Source of the DNA: Planctomycetota bacterium
GTDB taxonomy: Bacteria; Planctomycetota; J058
Assembly: GCA_023954375.1 (NCBI GenBank)
Contig: JAMLIC010000028.1
Coordinates: 1 to 64,000 of the forward strand
Reading direction: 5' to 3'
DNA length: 64,000 nt
The position numbers and the translations under genes were made by a program. The notes under the pieces are model-generated. The model saw only the letters and a list, made by a program, of their open reading frames with translations, did not search any database and had not been told where the DNA came from. Shown here one piece after another: positions 1 through 8,970 of this stretch; the stretch's first letter is position 1; every line of letters begins with the position of its first letter.

Positions 1-557
1 TGAGCGAGGCCGAGGGCGCCGCGAGCGCCGTGCTCGTCGTCGACGACGACGCCACCTTCCGCACCCGGCTGGTGCGCGCCTTCCAGGAGCGCGGCTTCGC
101 CGCGCACGGGGCGGGGACCCACGCCGAGGCCCTCGACCTCGCCCGGAGCGTGAGCCCCGACCTCGCCGTGGTCGACCTGCGCATGGCCGGCGAGTCGGGC
201 CTCGACGTCGTGCGCGACCTCAAGGCGCTCGACGCGACCACGCGCGTGCTCGTGCTCACGGGCTACGGGAGCATCGCCACGGCGATCGAGGCCGTGCGCC
301 TCGGGGCCGAGGACTACCTGACCAAGCCCGCCGACGCCGACCAGCTCCTCGGCGCCTTCGAGCGCGCCCAGAGCAAGCGCGAGGGCGCCGAGCCCCCGCC
401 CCCGGGCGTGGCCCCGTCGCTCGCCCGCGTGGAGTGGGAGCACATCCAGCGCGTGCTGCAGGACTGCGAGGGCAACATCACCAAGGCCGCGCGGATCCTC
501 GGCATCCATCGGCGGTCGCTCCAGCGCAAGCTGGCGAACTACCCGCCGTACCGCTGA
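1..557 (+). CDS. Response regulator, RegA/PrrA/ActR type
   Basis: Two-component response regulator: an N-terminal receiver domain and a C-terminal Fis-like helix-turn-helix. The acidic cluster VVDDDA opens the receiver, the phospho-acceptor is the Asp of VVDLRMAG (residue 49 counted from the GTG at 30), and KPAD carries the conserved Lys. The C-terminal GNITKAARILGIHRRSLQRK is the hallmark DNA-recognition helix of the RegA/PrrA/ActR family, which controls redox-responsive transcription in proteobacteria. The frame stays open to the left edge. The window starts with TGAGC, so one missing base to the left could make an ATGA overlap between an upstream stop and this start, giving about 185 residues. 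That would place a sensor kinase just outside the window (inference). Family assignment is strong; the stimulus is unknown. Confidence 0.88.
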   Translation, partial: SEAEGAASAVLVVDDDATFRTRLVRAFQERGFAAHGAGTHAEALDLARSVSPDLAVVDLRMAGESGLDVVRDLKALDATTRVLVLTGYGSIATAIEAVRLGAEDYLTKPADADQLLGAFERAQSKREGAEPPPPGVAPSLARVEWEHIQRVLQDCEGNITKAARILGIHRRSLQRKLANYPPYR

Positions 558-564
558 ACACGCG

Positions 565-570
565 TAGAAT
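565..570 (+). promoter_or_regulatory. Putative -10 element TAGAAT
   Basis: TAGAAT lies 21 bases before the ATG of the ABC ATPase gene, in the 34-base gap after the response regulator. Hexamers of the form TAnnnT recur just upstream of many starts in this otherwise AT-poor window. No convincing -35 was seen. It is followed by the ribosome-binding sequence GGAGGAG. Confidence 0.5.
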
Positions 571-591
571 GCCCCCCTTCCCGGAGGAGCG

Positions 592-1551
592 ATGAGCGGC
601 GTCCCGCCTGCGCTCGACGTGCAGGAGCTGGTCAAGGTCTACCCGTCGGGCGTGCGCGCCGTCGACGGCGTGTCGTTCGCGGTCGAGCCGGGCGAGGTCT
701 TCGCCCTGCTCGGCCCCAACGGCGCCGGCAAGACGACCACGATCCGCATCGTCGCCACGCTGCTGCGCCCGACGTCGGGCGCCGTGCGCGTGCTCGGCCA
801 CGACGTCGTCCTTGCGCCCGACCAGGCGCGGGCGGCGATCGGCTACGTGCCGCAGGAGGTGGCGCTCGACCGCCACCTCACGGCGCGCCAGCACCTCGAG
901 CTGAGCGGGCGGCTCTACCGCGTCCCCGCCGCCGACCTGCGGGCGCGCGTGGGGGAGCTGCTGGCGCTCGTCGAGCTGTCGGACCGCGCCGACGAGCCGG
1001 TGAAGCGCTTCTCGGGCGGCATGAAGAAGCGGCTCGACCTGGCCTGCGGGCTCCTCCACCGCCCGCGGCTCCTGATCCTCGACGAGCCCACCGTCGGCCT
1101 CGACATCCAGACGCGGCTGCGCATCTGGCGCTTCGTGGCCGAGCTCCGCGCCCAGGGGACGGCGATCCTGCTCACGACGCACGACATGGAGGAGGCGGAC
1201 GAGCTCGCCGACCGCGTGGCGATCGTCGACCACGGAAGGGTCCAGGCCCTCGGGACGGCGGCGGCGCTCAAGGCGGGCTTCGGCGGGGAGATGGTCAAGG
1301 CCGACCTCGGCCGGGCCGAGCTCGACGCGCCCGCCCTCGAGGCCCTGCGGGGGCTCGAGGGCGTCTCCGCGGTCGAGCGGCGCGGGCGCGCGCTCCTGTT
1401 CACCACCGCCGGCGCGCGCGACCTCGCGCCGCGGGTCGCGGCCGCGCTCGAGGCCCGCGGGGCCCCCGCCCGCGCGCTCTCGTTCGGGCCGCCGACGCTC
1501 GACGACGTGTTCCTGAAGATCACCGGCCACGCCATCCGGGACGAGGCATGA
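592..1551 (+). CDS. ABC transporter ATP-binding protein, DrrA type
   Basis: Nucleotide-binding subunit of an ABC-2 exporter, 319 residues. Walker A GPNGAGKTT is at residues 41-49, the signature SGGMKKRLDLA near 141, and Walker B LLILDEPTVGLD near 160, followed by the H-loop LLTTHDMEEAD. The roughly 90-residue tail after the ATPase core (GTAAALKAGFGGEM onward) is typical of DrrA/daunorubicin-resistance ATPases. A GGAGGAG ribosome-binding site precedes the ATG. The gene overlaps the permease gene by 4 bases, so the two are certainly one operon. The substrate cannot be read from sequence: drugs, lipids or glycans are all known for the family. Confidence 0.93.
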   Translation: MSGVPPALDVQELVKVYPSGVRAVDGVSFAVEPGEVFALLGPNGAGKTTTIRIVATLLRPTSGAVRVLGHDVVLAPDQARAAIGYVPQEVALDRHLTARQHLELSGRLYRVPAADLRARVGELLALVELSDRADEPVKRFSGGMKKRLDLACGLLHRPRLLILDEPTVGLDIQTRLRIWRFVAELRAQGTAILLTTHDMEEADELADRVAIVDHGRVQALGTAAALKAGFGGEMVKADLGRAELDAPALEALRGLEGVSAVERRGRALLFTTAGARDLAPRVAAALEARGAPARALSFGPPTLDDVFLKITGHAIRDEA

Positions 1552-2351
1552 CGACGCTCCTCGCCGACACCTGGGCCCTCACGCGCCGCTGGCTCATCCA
1601 CCTGCGGCGCGACCGCATGAGCCTGACGCTGGGGATCATCCAGCCGCTGATCCTGCTCACGCTGGCGGGGCCGCTCCTGCACCACATCGTCCGCGACGCC
1701 GGGGACGTCGAGGCGGTGCGCGGGTTCATGCGCGACCGCTTCGCGACCGACGACTACCTGACGTTCCTCTTCTCGGGCGTGGCGGCCTTCACGATCCTCG
1801 TCAACTCGGTCCTGGGCGGGATCCCCATCGTCTTCGACCGCGAGACGGGCTTCATGGACAAGGTCCTGGCCTCGCCGATCTCGCGCCTGGCGATCCCCGC
1901 CTCGCGCTTCGTCTACGTGATCGTCTACAGCCTCCTGCAGGTGGCGATCATCGGCGTCGTGGCCCTCGCCCTGGGCGTGCGCCCGCACGGCTCGGCGCTC
2001 CTCGCCGTCCTGGCCCTCGTGGGCTACGGCGCGCTGCTCGCCGCCGGGATCAGCGTCCTCAGCCTGGCCCTGGCCTTCGTCTTCCCGCATCACTCGATCT
2101 TCTTCGCCATCACCGGCTTCATGCTCTCGCCGCTCCTCGTGCTCAGCCCGACCTTCGTCGCGCGCGACGCCATGCCGGCCTGGATGCAGACGGCGGCCCT
2201 GCTGAACCCGATGACCCACGCGATCGAGCCCATCCGCGCCGCGTTCCTCGGCACCGAGGCCCACTGGCTCGCCTCGGCGGGGGGCCTCCTGGCGTTCGAC
2301 GCCGCGTGCTTCGCCCTGGCGGTGGCCGTGCTGCGCCGGCGGCTGGAGTAG
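1548..2351 (+). CDS. ABC-2 transporter permease, DrrB type
   Basis: Membrane partner of the preceding ATPase, 267 residues with about six hydrophobic segments. It has the ABC-2 layout: a cytosolic N-terminus, a first segment around LTLGIIQPLILLTLAGPLL, and the motif FDRETGFMDKVLASPISR that matches the conserved cytosolic coupling region of DrrB/NodJ permeases. The C-terminal part contains MTHAIEPIRAAF, also typical of the family. Its ATG overlaps the stop of the ATPase gene (ATGA at 1548). One ATPase and one permease suffice for a heterotetrameric exporter. Confidence 0.92.
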   Translation: MTTLLADTWALTRRWLIHLRRDRMSLTLGIIQPLILLTLAGPLLHHIVRDAGDVEAVRGFMRDRFATDDYLTFLFSGVAAFTILVNSVLGGIPIVFDRETGFMDKVLASPISRLAIPASRFVYVIVYSLLQVAIIGVVALALGVRPHGSALLAVLALVGYGALLAAGISVLSLALAFVFPHHSIFFAITGFMLSPLLVLSPTFVARDAMPAWMQTAALLNPMTHAIEPIRAAFLGTEAHWLASAGGLLAFDAACFALAVAVLRRRLE

Positions 2352-2415
2352 GGCGCAGGAGGGCGGCCGCCGCACGCCCCGGGCGGGGTGGGCTGGCCAG
2401 GCGTTGCGGACCGGA

Positions 2416-2421
2416 TACCTT
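2416..2421 (+). promoter_or_regulatory. Putative -10 element TACCTT, leaderless start
   Basis: TACCTT ends only 8 bases before the GTG at 2430. If it is the -10 box, transcription would begin at or within a few bases of the start codon, giving a leaderless message. No ribosome-binding sequence is visible between it and the GTG, which fits. Confidence 0.4.
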
Positions 2422-2429
2422 CGGGTTGC

Positions 2430-5400
2430 GTGAGCGCCCCGGACCCCTCGATCGACCTGTTCCGGTTCGAGACCACCCAGCGGCAGGTGGTCAGCATGGG
2501 CGTCGACCAGACGACCACGCTGCGCCTGCGCGGCGCGCGGCCGGTGACCGTGCTGGAGCTGCCGGCCGCCGACGCCTTCCACGCCGGCAGCGCCGTCCTC
2601 CTGCCCACGTCCCCCGCGGGCGAGGAGCGGAGCGGCCTCGCCGCGCTGGCCCTCGTCCTGCGCCACCTCCGCGCGCACCCGGCCGAGCGCCTGCTCGTCG
2701 CCGCGCACGAGCCGGGCGACGAGCCGCTCAGCCGCGCGCGGGCGCAGGTCGCGCTGGCGCTCCTGCTCGGGCTCCACGCCGAGGCGGCCGCGCGCTGCCA
2801 GGCCCGCCACGAGCCGCGCGACGTCGAGCGCGCGCTGGCCTTCGTCGCCCGGCACGAGGGCTGGCCGTGCGACCCGGCCGCCGCCGGCGGGGTGCAGCCG
2901 GCGCTCGACGCGTTCCGCCGCGAGTTCGAGGCGGCGCGCGGCGGAACGCTGCCGGCCGGCGGCCCCGTCGCGGAGGCCGACTGGGCCGCCTTCTCCCGCT
3001 GCTACGACGCCGCCCTCGAGCGCGCCCTCGACGTCGACGCGGCCGGACTGGCGGCCCTGCGCGCGCGGGTCGCGCTCGTGCGGGTCGAGGGCGCCCCCCC
3101 GCCCGCGCCGCCGCCTCCCCCGCCGCGGCCGGCGCGCGGGCCGGACCCCGTGATCCGTCCGGGGAGCGCCGAGCCGGCCGTCGCCGACCTCCAGGCCCTG
3201 CTCGACGCGCGCGGCTACCCGACCGGGGCGAGCGGGCTCCACGACGACGACGGCCAGGACGCCGCGCGCTGGTTCCAGGGGGACCACGGCCTCACCGCGG
3301 ACGCCGTCGTGGGCGAGCCCACCTGGCGCCTCCTGCGCGACCCGCACCTCCCGGCGCAGCCCTGGCCGCCCGCGACGCAGCGCTCGGGCTCGCGCGGGTC
3401 GCGCGTCCGCCGCCTGCAGGCGGCGCTGAACCACACCGGCGCGGCGCTGACCGTCGACGGCAAGTTCGGCCCGAAGACCCACGCGGCCGCGCAGGCGTTC
3501 CAGCGCGCCGCCGGCCTGTCGGTCGACGGCATCGTCGGCCCGCAGACCTGGGGCGCGCTCCTCGAGCGGATGCCGCCGCCCGGGCCGCCCGCGCCGCACC
3601 TCCTCGACGGGCCGCCGCCGGTCGAGCCGCCGGCGCCGCCGGCCGGGCCCGACCTCGTCGCCGCCCTCACGGCCGCCGCGGTCGGCTGCGGCGAGAGCTG
3701 GCCGCCCGAGCGAGCGCGCCTGCGGGACTACGCGCCCACGTGCGCCGCGCGCGTCGACTTCCTCCTCTTCCCGGCCGCCGACGCGCCCGTCCTCGCCTGC
3801 CATCCGGGCGAGGGCGACTGCACGTGGAAGACGTGCGACCTCTACCGCAAGGGCAAGTACACGGGCGTCGTGCTCGCGCCGCCGCCGCCGCCGCCGGCGC
3901 GCCCCGGGCGCGCCGCGTACCTCGTCGTCCTCCCCGAGGCCACGGCCTTCCAGACGGCCGAGGGCAAGGCGCCGGCCGGGCCGCTCTTCCAGCCGGGCGC
4001 CGGGGGCGACAGCGGCTGCCTCGAGGGGCTCGCCCGGCTCCTGCGCCGCGGCGAGGAGGTGGGCGCCGACCGCTGGCTCGTCGCCACCCACGGCGAGGAC
4101 CCGCTCGGGGCGCGGCGGGCGGAGAGCGCCGCCGCCCTGCTCCAGGGCCGGGCGGGGTGGGTCGCGCACAGCAAGCAGCACGCGACCGTGGCCGACTGGC
4201 AGCGCCTGCTCCGCTGGGTGGACGCCACCCGCCAGTGGCGCTGCGACCCCGGCGCCATCGACGGCCTGGCCTACGGCAACACGAAGGCGGCCCTCGACCG
4301 CTTCCGCGGCGCCTTCTTCAAGCAGCACGGCGTGTGGCTGGACACGAAGCCCGGCGCGCCGACCACGAAGGACTGGGAGGCGTTCCACACCCTCTACCTG
4401 GAGACGCTCGGCCAGCTCCTCGGGGGCGACGCGGCCGCGCGCCTGGCGGCGCTGGCGCCGGCCGGCCCGGGGCACGCGGCCTGCGGCGCCGCCTTCCCGG
4501 CCGGGGCCGTCGAGATGCACGACTACCTGGGCGTCGAGGACCGGCGCCTCGAGGTCCTCCTGTTCACCGCCGCCGACGCGCCGGCCGGCGCCGACGCCGT
4601 CTACCGCGGCCGCGGCTACCGCGCGGAGCACGTCGACCTCGGCGAGGCGCATCGCCTCCTGGCGCGCGTCGTGGACCAGGCCGACGCGCCGCTGGCCGAC
4701 GTGGCCTTCGAGGTCGTCCGCGACGGGCGCCGCATCCGCGCCGGCCGCACCGGGGCCGACGGGCTCGTCAGCGCCGCCGTCGTCGCCGGGACGTACCGGG
4801 TGAGGGTCCTCGGCGCCGCGCCCGAACTCGGCCCCGGGCCCGCGCCCTGGGAGGGCGGCGACGGGGCGCTCGAGGCCCTGCTCGCGGGCGACTACCAGCG
4901 CCGCGGCGCGTACCACCCCGACATGACGGGGTTCAAGAGCCCCGACCTCCAGCGCTGGCTGCGGCAGGCCTGCGAGCGCGCGGGCTGCGACCCGCTCGAG
5001 GTCACGAAGCACGAGGAGGCGTCGGGCGGCGGGGCGGGCGATGCGGAGCAGGGGCTGAGCGCCGGCGTGCCCAGGTGGCTGACCGTCTTCCAGACCGCCG
5101 CGGCGACCGCGAAGCAGTGGGGCACGCAGGAGCAGGTCTACAGCCGGCTCATGGGCGCCTTCTACTACAGCTACTTCGTCGAGCGGTTCTACGCGCCGGC
5201 GGGCGAGGTCATGCCGGCGAACGTCGAGTACTTCCTCGAGCACCTGGGGATGTCCACGGGCAACGGCGCGGCGACGCTCGCCAACATCGGCGCCGGGAGC
5301 TACGCCTACTGCGCGGCGGCGTCGTCGAAGGCCTACCTGAAGGGGCTCGAGGCCTACGGCTGGGGGACCCACGCCCAGGGCTACGCGCCGGGCGGCCCGG

Positions 5401-7535
5401 GCCAGGGGCACGGGCTGCCGGTGGGCTTCACCGTGGGCCGCAAGGCCGGCGAGCAGCACCGCCCGCGCCCCGGCGACGTGCTCTCGGTCCACACGGCGGT
5501 CGGCCCGCCGGACGGCCACGTCGTCACGGTCGCCTGGGCCGAGACGAACGGCACGAAGGACGGCTGGCTCTGGCACGTGTCGGGCAACGCCATGCACCGG
5601 GCCGTGTGCTGCGCCTTCTCCCGGCTCGCCGACGACCCCGGGCCCAACACGAAGAAGGGCACGATCTCGACCATCAACCGCAGCCACGACCACGAGCTCC
5701 AGCCCCACACGCTGGCGGCGATGACCCCGGCGGAGGTCGAGGCGCGGCGCTGCTTCCGCCTGCCGGGCGAGCACCCGCCCCCCAACGCGCCGGGCGCCGT
5801 CGGGCGCCCGCGCGCGGGCGGGGCGCCGGAGCTCCTGCTCGTCGCCGGCGACGTGCCGGCGCACGCGGTCAGCGCCCCGGCCGCGCCGACCCCGCTGCGG
5901 GTGGAGCTGAAGGTCGTCGCGTTCCGCGGCCGCTGCGGCGAGCAGGCGGGCGAGCGCGTGCTCGTCGCCCCGGGCGCGCCCCTGCGCCTCGAGTGGGAGG
6001 TGCAGTCGTACGACCGCGTCGTGCTCCAGCCGGGCGACCGCGACGTGACCGAGCGGACGCTGCGCGGCGAGGCGTTCGTCGAGCTCTCGCCGGCCGACGC
6101 CCCGCCCGACGCCGAGGGGCGCTACACGCTCGAGGCGTGGCTCGGCCAGGAGCGGCGCGCGGCCCACGTCGAGGTGGCGGGGATCCTCGACCTGCGCGTC
6201 TCCGGCCGCGACCCCGACGCGCGCTCGAAGAACCCGAGGAAGGCCGAGCTCCTGCAGCGCAAGATGGAGGGCGGGCACCCGCGCTACGGCACCCCGCACT
6301 ACGTCAAGGCCGACTCCGTCGGCGCCTACCCCGGCGCGTTCCAGGACATCGCCTACGACTCGGACGACGGCCAGCACTGGTTCTGGGGGCAGATCACGCC
6401 GCGCTCGGACGCGCGGATCACCTGGAAGGCGATCTGGCCCGAGGGGCGGCCCGTGCGCCTCACCGTCAACCGCGAGGTGGGGAAGAAGACGCCGACCGCG
6501 CCGCTCGACGTGACGGCCGCCTGCCGCCGCGAGGGCGGGCTGCTCGTGGGCGAGCACGACCACCTGACCCACGGCGCCTACCTGACCTTCTTCGAGGTCG
6601 ACCTGCAGCTCGCCGGGGCCGACGGGGCGCCGGAGGTGAGCGCGACGGTCCGCCTGCGCGAGAACTACGAGCTCCCCGGGCTCAAGTCGTTCGAGCTGTG
6701 GGTCGACGGCCGGCAGGTGCTCGACGGGCAGGAGGTCGAGGCGGCCGGCAAGCGGCCGACCGTGAAGTGGGAGCTGACCGGCAGCCACTCGGGTAACGGG
6801 CTCGAGCTGCTCCTGCTCGACGCGGCGACCGGCGACGTGGTCGCCAGCGAGGTCGTGCGGCGGCGGCCGCAGCCGGGCGAGCCGACGCCCGCCGAGAACA
6901 AGAAGAGCGCCGACGCCCGGCTGCTGGCGATGAAGCTGCCGGCGGGCCACCGGGCCCTGCGGGCGGTGCTCGAGCTGCAGAACATCAAGGGCCGCGTCGC
7001 CCACCGGCAGGTGGCGTTCACGATCCCGGGGAGCCACGTCGACCCGGGCGGCGGCGGCAGCGTCGACGCCCTGCCCGACGAGCTCGAGGTGCACCTGTTC
7101 GACGACGAGGGCCTGCGCTGCGCGGGCCCCTACAAGATGACGATGGGCTCCTGGGCGCGGGAGGCGACGTCGCCCGACGGCGTGGCGCGCCTGGACCTGC
7201 GGCAGGTGCCGGCGGCGGCCCGGGGGACGAGCCTGGAGCTCGAGTGGGGGCCGAAGGACGCGCTGGGGCACCGCTTCTCCCGCACGCTGTTCCTCGGCTA
7301 CGAGCAGGGCGGGCAGGAGGAGCAGGCGCGCCGGCGCCTGCACAACCTCGGCTACCCGGTGAGCCGCTCGCTCGAGGAGAACCTGCGCTGGTTCCAGGAC
7401 CGGACGCCGGGCCTCACGCCGACGGGGCGGCCGGACGCGGCCACGCTGGCCAAGCTGAAGGAGCTGCACGACCAGGCGCGGGTCGAGCAGCACGAGGCGC
7501 CCGCCGCGCCGGGCGCGGCCTTCCCGGCCCTGTGA
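2430..7535 (+). CDS. Giant modular peptidoglycan-binding protein with papain-fold-like hydrolase core
   Basis: 1701-residue mosaic protein with no visible signal peptide. Order: an N-terminal module with an OmpA-derived look (ARAQVALALLLG then CDP) to about 230; two peptidoglycan-binding-1 type repeats (about 241-303 and 319-382, the second with DGKFGPKTHAAAQAFQ and DGIVGPQTWGALL); two Cys-bearing modules beginning CGESWPP and CGAAFPA; a transthyretin-like beta domain (about 747-797); then a core with Cys961 (YAYCAAAS), PGDVL, His1030 (GHVVTVAW) and SGNAM near 1050, the arrangement of CHAP/NlpC-P60 amidases. Ig-like segments follow, and a third wall-binding-like repeat lies at about 1628-1682. 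GTG 2430 is preferred over GTG 2388 because the family-like sequence begins there. It heads a run with the metallopeptidase and FHA genes. Likely a wall-acting toxin or remodelling enzyme (inference); catalysis is not proven. Confidence 0.72.
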   Translation: MSAPDPSIDLFRFETTQRQVVSMGVDQTTTLRLRGARPVTVLELPAADAFHAGSAVLLPTSPAGEERSGLAALALVLRHLRAHPAERLLVAAHEPGDEPLSRARAQVALALLLGLHAEAAARCQARHEPRDVERALAFVARHEGWPCDPAAAGGVQPALDAFRREFEAARGGTLPAGGPVAEADWAAFSRCYDAALERALDVDAAGLAALRARVALVRVEGAPPPAPPPPPPRPARGPDPVIRPGSAEPAVADLQALLDARGYPTGASGLHDDDGQDAARWFQGDHGLTADAVVGEPTWRLLRDPHLPAQPWPPATQRSGSRGSRVRRLQAALNHTGAALTVDGKFGPKTHAAAQAFQRAAGLSVDGIVGPQTWGALLERMPPPGPPAPHLLDGPPPVEPPAPPAGPDLVAALTAAAVGCGESWPPERARLRDYAPTCAARVDFLLFPAADAPVLACHPGEGDCTWKTCDLYRKGKYTGVVLAPPPPPPARPGRAAYLVVLPEATAFQTAEGKAPAGPLFQPGAGGDSGCLEGLARLLRRGEEVGADRWLVATHGEDPLGARRAESAAALLQGRAGWVAHSKQHATVADWQRLLRWVDATRQWRCDPGAIDGLAYGNTKAALDRFRGAFFKQHGVWLDTKPGAPTTKDWEAFHTLYLETLGQLLGGDAAARLAALAPAGPGHAACGAAFPAGAVEMHDYLGVEDRRLEVLLFTAADAPAGADAVYRGRGYRAEHVDLGEAHRLLARVVDQADAPLADVAFEVVRDGRRIRAGRTGADGLVSAAVVAGTYRVRVLGAAPELGPGPAPWEGGDGALEALLAGDYQRRGAYHPDMTGFKSPDLQRWLRQACERAGCDPLEVTKHEEASGGGAGDAEQGLSAGVPRWLTVFQTAAATAKQWGTQEQVYSRLMGAFYYSYFVERFYAPAGEVMPANVEYFLEHLGMSTGNGAATLANIGAGSYAYCAAASSKAYLKGLEAYGWGTHAQGYAPGGPGQGHGLPVGFTVGRKAGEQHRPRPGDVLSVHTAVGPPDGHVVTVAWAETNGTKDGWLWHVSGNAMHRAVCCAFSRLADDPGPNTKKGTISTINRSHDHELQPHTLAAMTPAEVEARRCFRLPGEHPPPNAPGAVGRPRAGGAPELLLVAGDVPAHAVSAPAAPTPLRVELKVVAFRGRCGEQAGERVLVAPGAPLRLEWEVQSYDRVVLQPGDRDVTERTLRGEAFVELSPADAPPDAEGRYTLEAWLGQERRAAHVEVAGILDLRVSGRDPDARSKNPRKAELLQRKMEGGHPRYGTPHYVKADSVGAYPGAFQDIAYDSDDGQHWFWGQITPRSDARITWKAIWPEGRPVRLTVNREVGKKTPTAPLDVTAACRREGGLLVGEHDHLTHGAYLTFFEVDLQLAGADGAPEVSATVRLRENYELPGLKSFELWVDGRQVLDGQEVEAAGKRPTVKWELTGSHSGNGLELLLLDAATGDVVASEVVRRRPQPGEPTPAENKKSADARLLAMKLPAGHRALRAVLELQNIKGRVAHRQVAFTIPGSHVDPGGGGSVDALPDELEVHLFDDEGLRCAGPYKMTMGSWAREATSPDGVARLDLRQVPAAARGTSLELEWGPKDALGHRFSRTLFLGYEQGGQEEQARRRLHNLGYPVSRSLEENLRWFQDRTPGLTPTGRPDAATLAKLKELHDQARVEQHEAPAAPGAAFPAL

Positions 7536-7545
7536 GGAGGCGGAC

Positions 7546-8970
7546 GTGACGGCGAAGACCATGTCGGCCCACGCCGGGCTCGAGGGCGTGACGATCGAGC
7601 TGCTGGAGGGGTCGAGCGACCGCACCCGCCTCACCGGCGCCTTCGCCCACTTCGACCAGGCGTTCGACCACGGCACGCCGGACGAGTACGCCAAGCTGCA
7701 CCCCGCCTTCCTCTACGGCGACTCGGGCGCCTTCCGGCTCCGGGTGACGCACAAGGCCGGCCGCGGGCGCAAGAAGGTCCAGGCGACCTGGCGCACGCTC
7801 TGGCCCGAGTGGGACCCGAAGGATGACGCCCTCCCGCCCGAGGAGGGGCGGGCGAGGCTGGAGCAGCGGGTGATCGATCAGGCGCCGATCACCCTCGTGG
7901 AGGGGCCGCCGGGCGTCTACACCTCGGGCCCGGTGTCGCTCGTGACCTTCTCGGAGGACCGCGACATCACGATCGACGGGCGGACCAAGGGGCAGGTCGA
8001 CTTCCCGGTCCAGCTCGCGCACCCCCGTGGCTGGGTGCAGGTCGAGTTCCCGGTGGGGAAGAAGGTCGTGCGCCGGAGCTTCCCCGCGCAGGGGCCCCTG
8101 AAGGTCCTCCACGTCGAGGTGTTCATCTGCGTGCACCACGACGGGACGCGCTACTTCGACCCGCAGGGCGACCCGGCCGACGCGGAGTACTGGGTCGAGC
8201 TCATGCGCACGGCCGCGAACGCCTACGCGAGCATCGGGATCGACTTCAACACGTTCGTCCCGGCCGCCGGCGGGGTGACCGTCGGCGGGTACAGCTTCCG
8301 CTGGGCGCCCGCCCCGAAGGACGCCGACCTGCCGACCCTCCCCGGCGACCAGCTGCACGACGAGGTGATCAAGACCGGCACCTGGCCGTTCGAGAAGACC
8401 GAGACGCGGAAGGTGCTCATCCTCCGCGACGGGCGCAAGGGGGCCAACGGCTGGATGTGGAACGAGCACGACCGGCTCGTGCGCTACCCGCGCGCCTTCC
8501 CGGCCACGAACCCGAAGGCGGTGCGCGTGTTCATCACCGACCGCGGCGCCGACGACTCGGCCCTCGGCGTGGCGGTGCCCGAGGGCGACGCCGCCGCGAA
8601 CTACTTCGCCGAGCAGCAGGGCGTGAACATCAGCCCGGCCTTCCGCACCTGCGTGGCCTACGTGCAGACGAAGAAGAACGCCCAGCGCGACCCGGAGGGC
8701 CGCGGGGTGGCCCGGGACCGCTGGAAGGGGCGCTTCGGGGTCGGCCCGACGACGGTCGCCCACGAGGTGGGCCACGTGCTCGGCCACTTCAAGGTCCCGG
8801 GCGGGCACAGCGTCGACGCGCCGTTCCCGCCGTTCCTCATGGCCTCCAGCGCGGGGCACGGGGTCAAGTTCCGCATGTACGACCGCGGGGTCGAGGCCCG
8901 CCGGCGCATCTACGACCAGCCGAGCTACAAGTGGCGGACGACGATGCAGAGCGAGTGGTACCTCACGTGA
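7546..8970 (+). CDS. Putative zinc metallopeptidase with HExxH motif
   Basis: 474 residues. The second half contains HEVGHVLGH (His406, Glu407, His410, His414), a zincin active-site signature, followed about 20 residues later by FLMASSAG, which resembles a Met-turn. The third-ligand spacing does not fit the strict metzincin pattern HExxHxxGxxH, so the clan is open. The N-terminal half (to about 190) is a beta-rich segment resembling parts of the preceding giant protein (THKAGRGRKKVQATWRTLWPE against the giant's ITWKAIWPEG). A GAGGAGG ribosome-binding site overlaps the upstream stop and the GTG follows 10 bases after it, so the two are co-transcribed. No signal peptide is seen. Function as a partner or effector of the giant protein is inference. 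Confidence 0.7.
   Translation: MTAKTMSAHAGLEGVTIELLEGSSDRTRLTGAFAHFDQAFDHGTPDEYAKLHPAFLYGDSGAFRLRVTHKAGRGRKKVQATWRTLWPEWDPKDDALPPEEGRARLEQRVIDQAPITLVEGPPGVYTSGPVSLVTFSEDRDITIDGRTKGQVDFPVQLAHPRGWVQVEFPVGKKVVRRSFPAQGPLKVLHVEVFICVHHDGTRYFDPQGDPADAEYWVELMRTAANAYASIGIDFNTFVPAAGGVTVGGYSFRWAPAPKDADLPTLPGDQLHDEVIKTGTWPFEKTETRKVLILRDGRKGANGWMWNEHDRLVRYPRAFPATNPKAVRVFITDRGADDSALGVAVPEGDAAANYFAEQQGVNISPAFRTCVAYVQTKKNAQRDPEGRGVARDRWKGRFGVGPTTVAHEVGHVLGHFKVPGGHSVDAPFPPFLMASSAGHGVKFRMYDRGVEARRRIYDQPSYKWRTTMQSEWYLT

Noticed and set aside
2306..6796. Second plus-strand frame of 1496 codons overlapping the giant protein
   Set aside because: Arg/Pro/Ala-rich, low-information translation in a frame with poor third-position bias; shadow.
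915..7694. 2259-codon open frame on the minus strand opposite the giant protein gene
   Set aside because: Composition is Arg/Gly/Ala/Leu-rich with no domain, and it mirrors the complement of a clearly structured plus-strand protein; long antisense frames are expected at this G+C.
8761..8791. Strict metzincin assignment for the HExxH protein
   Set aside because: The third ligand is not at the HExxHxxGxxH position; only a general zincin-like call is supported.
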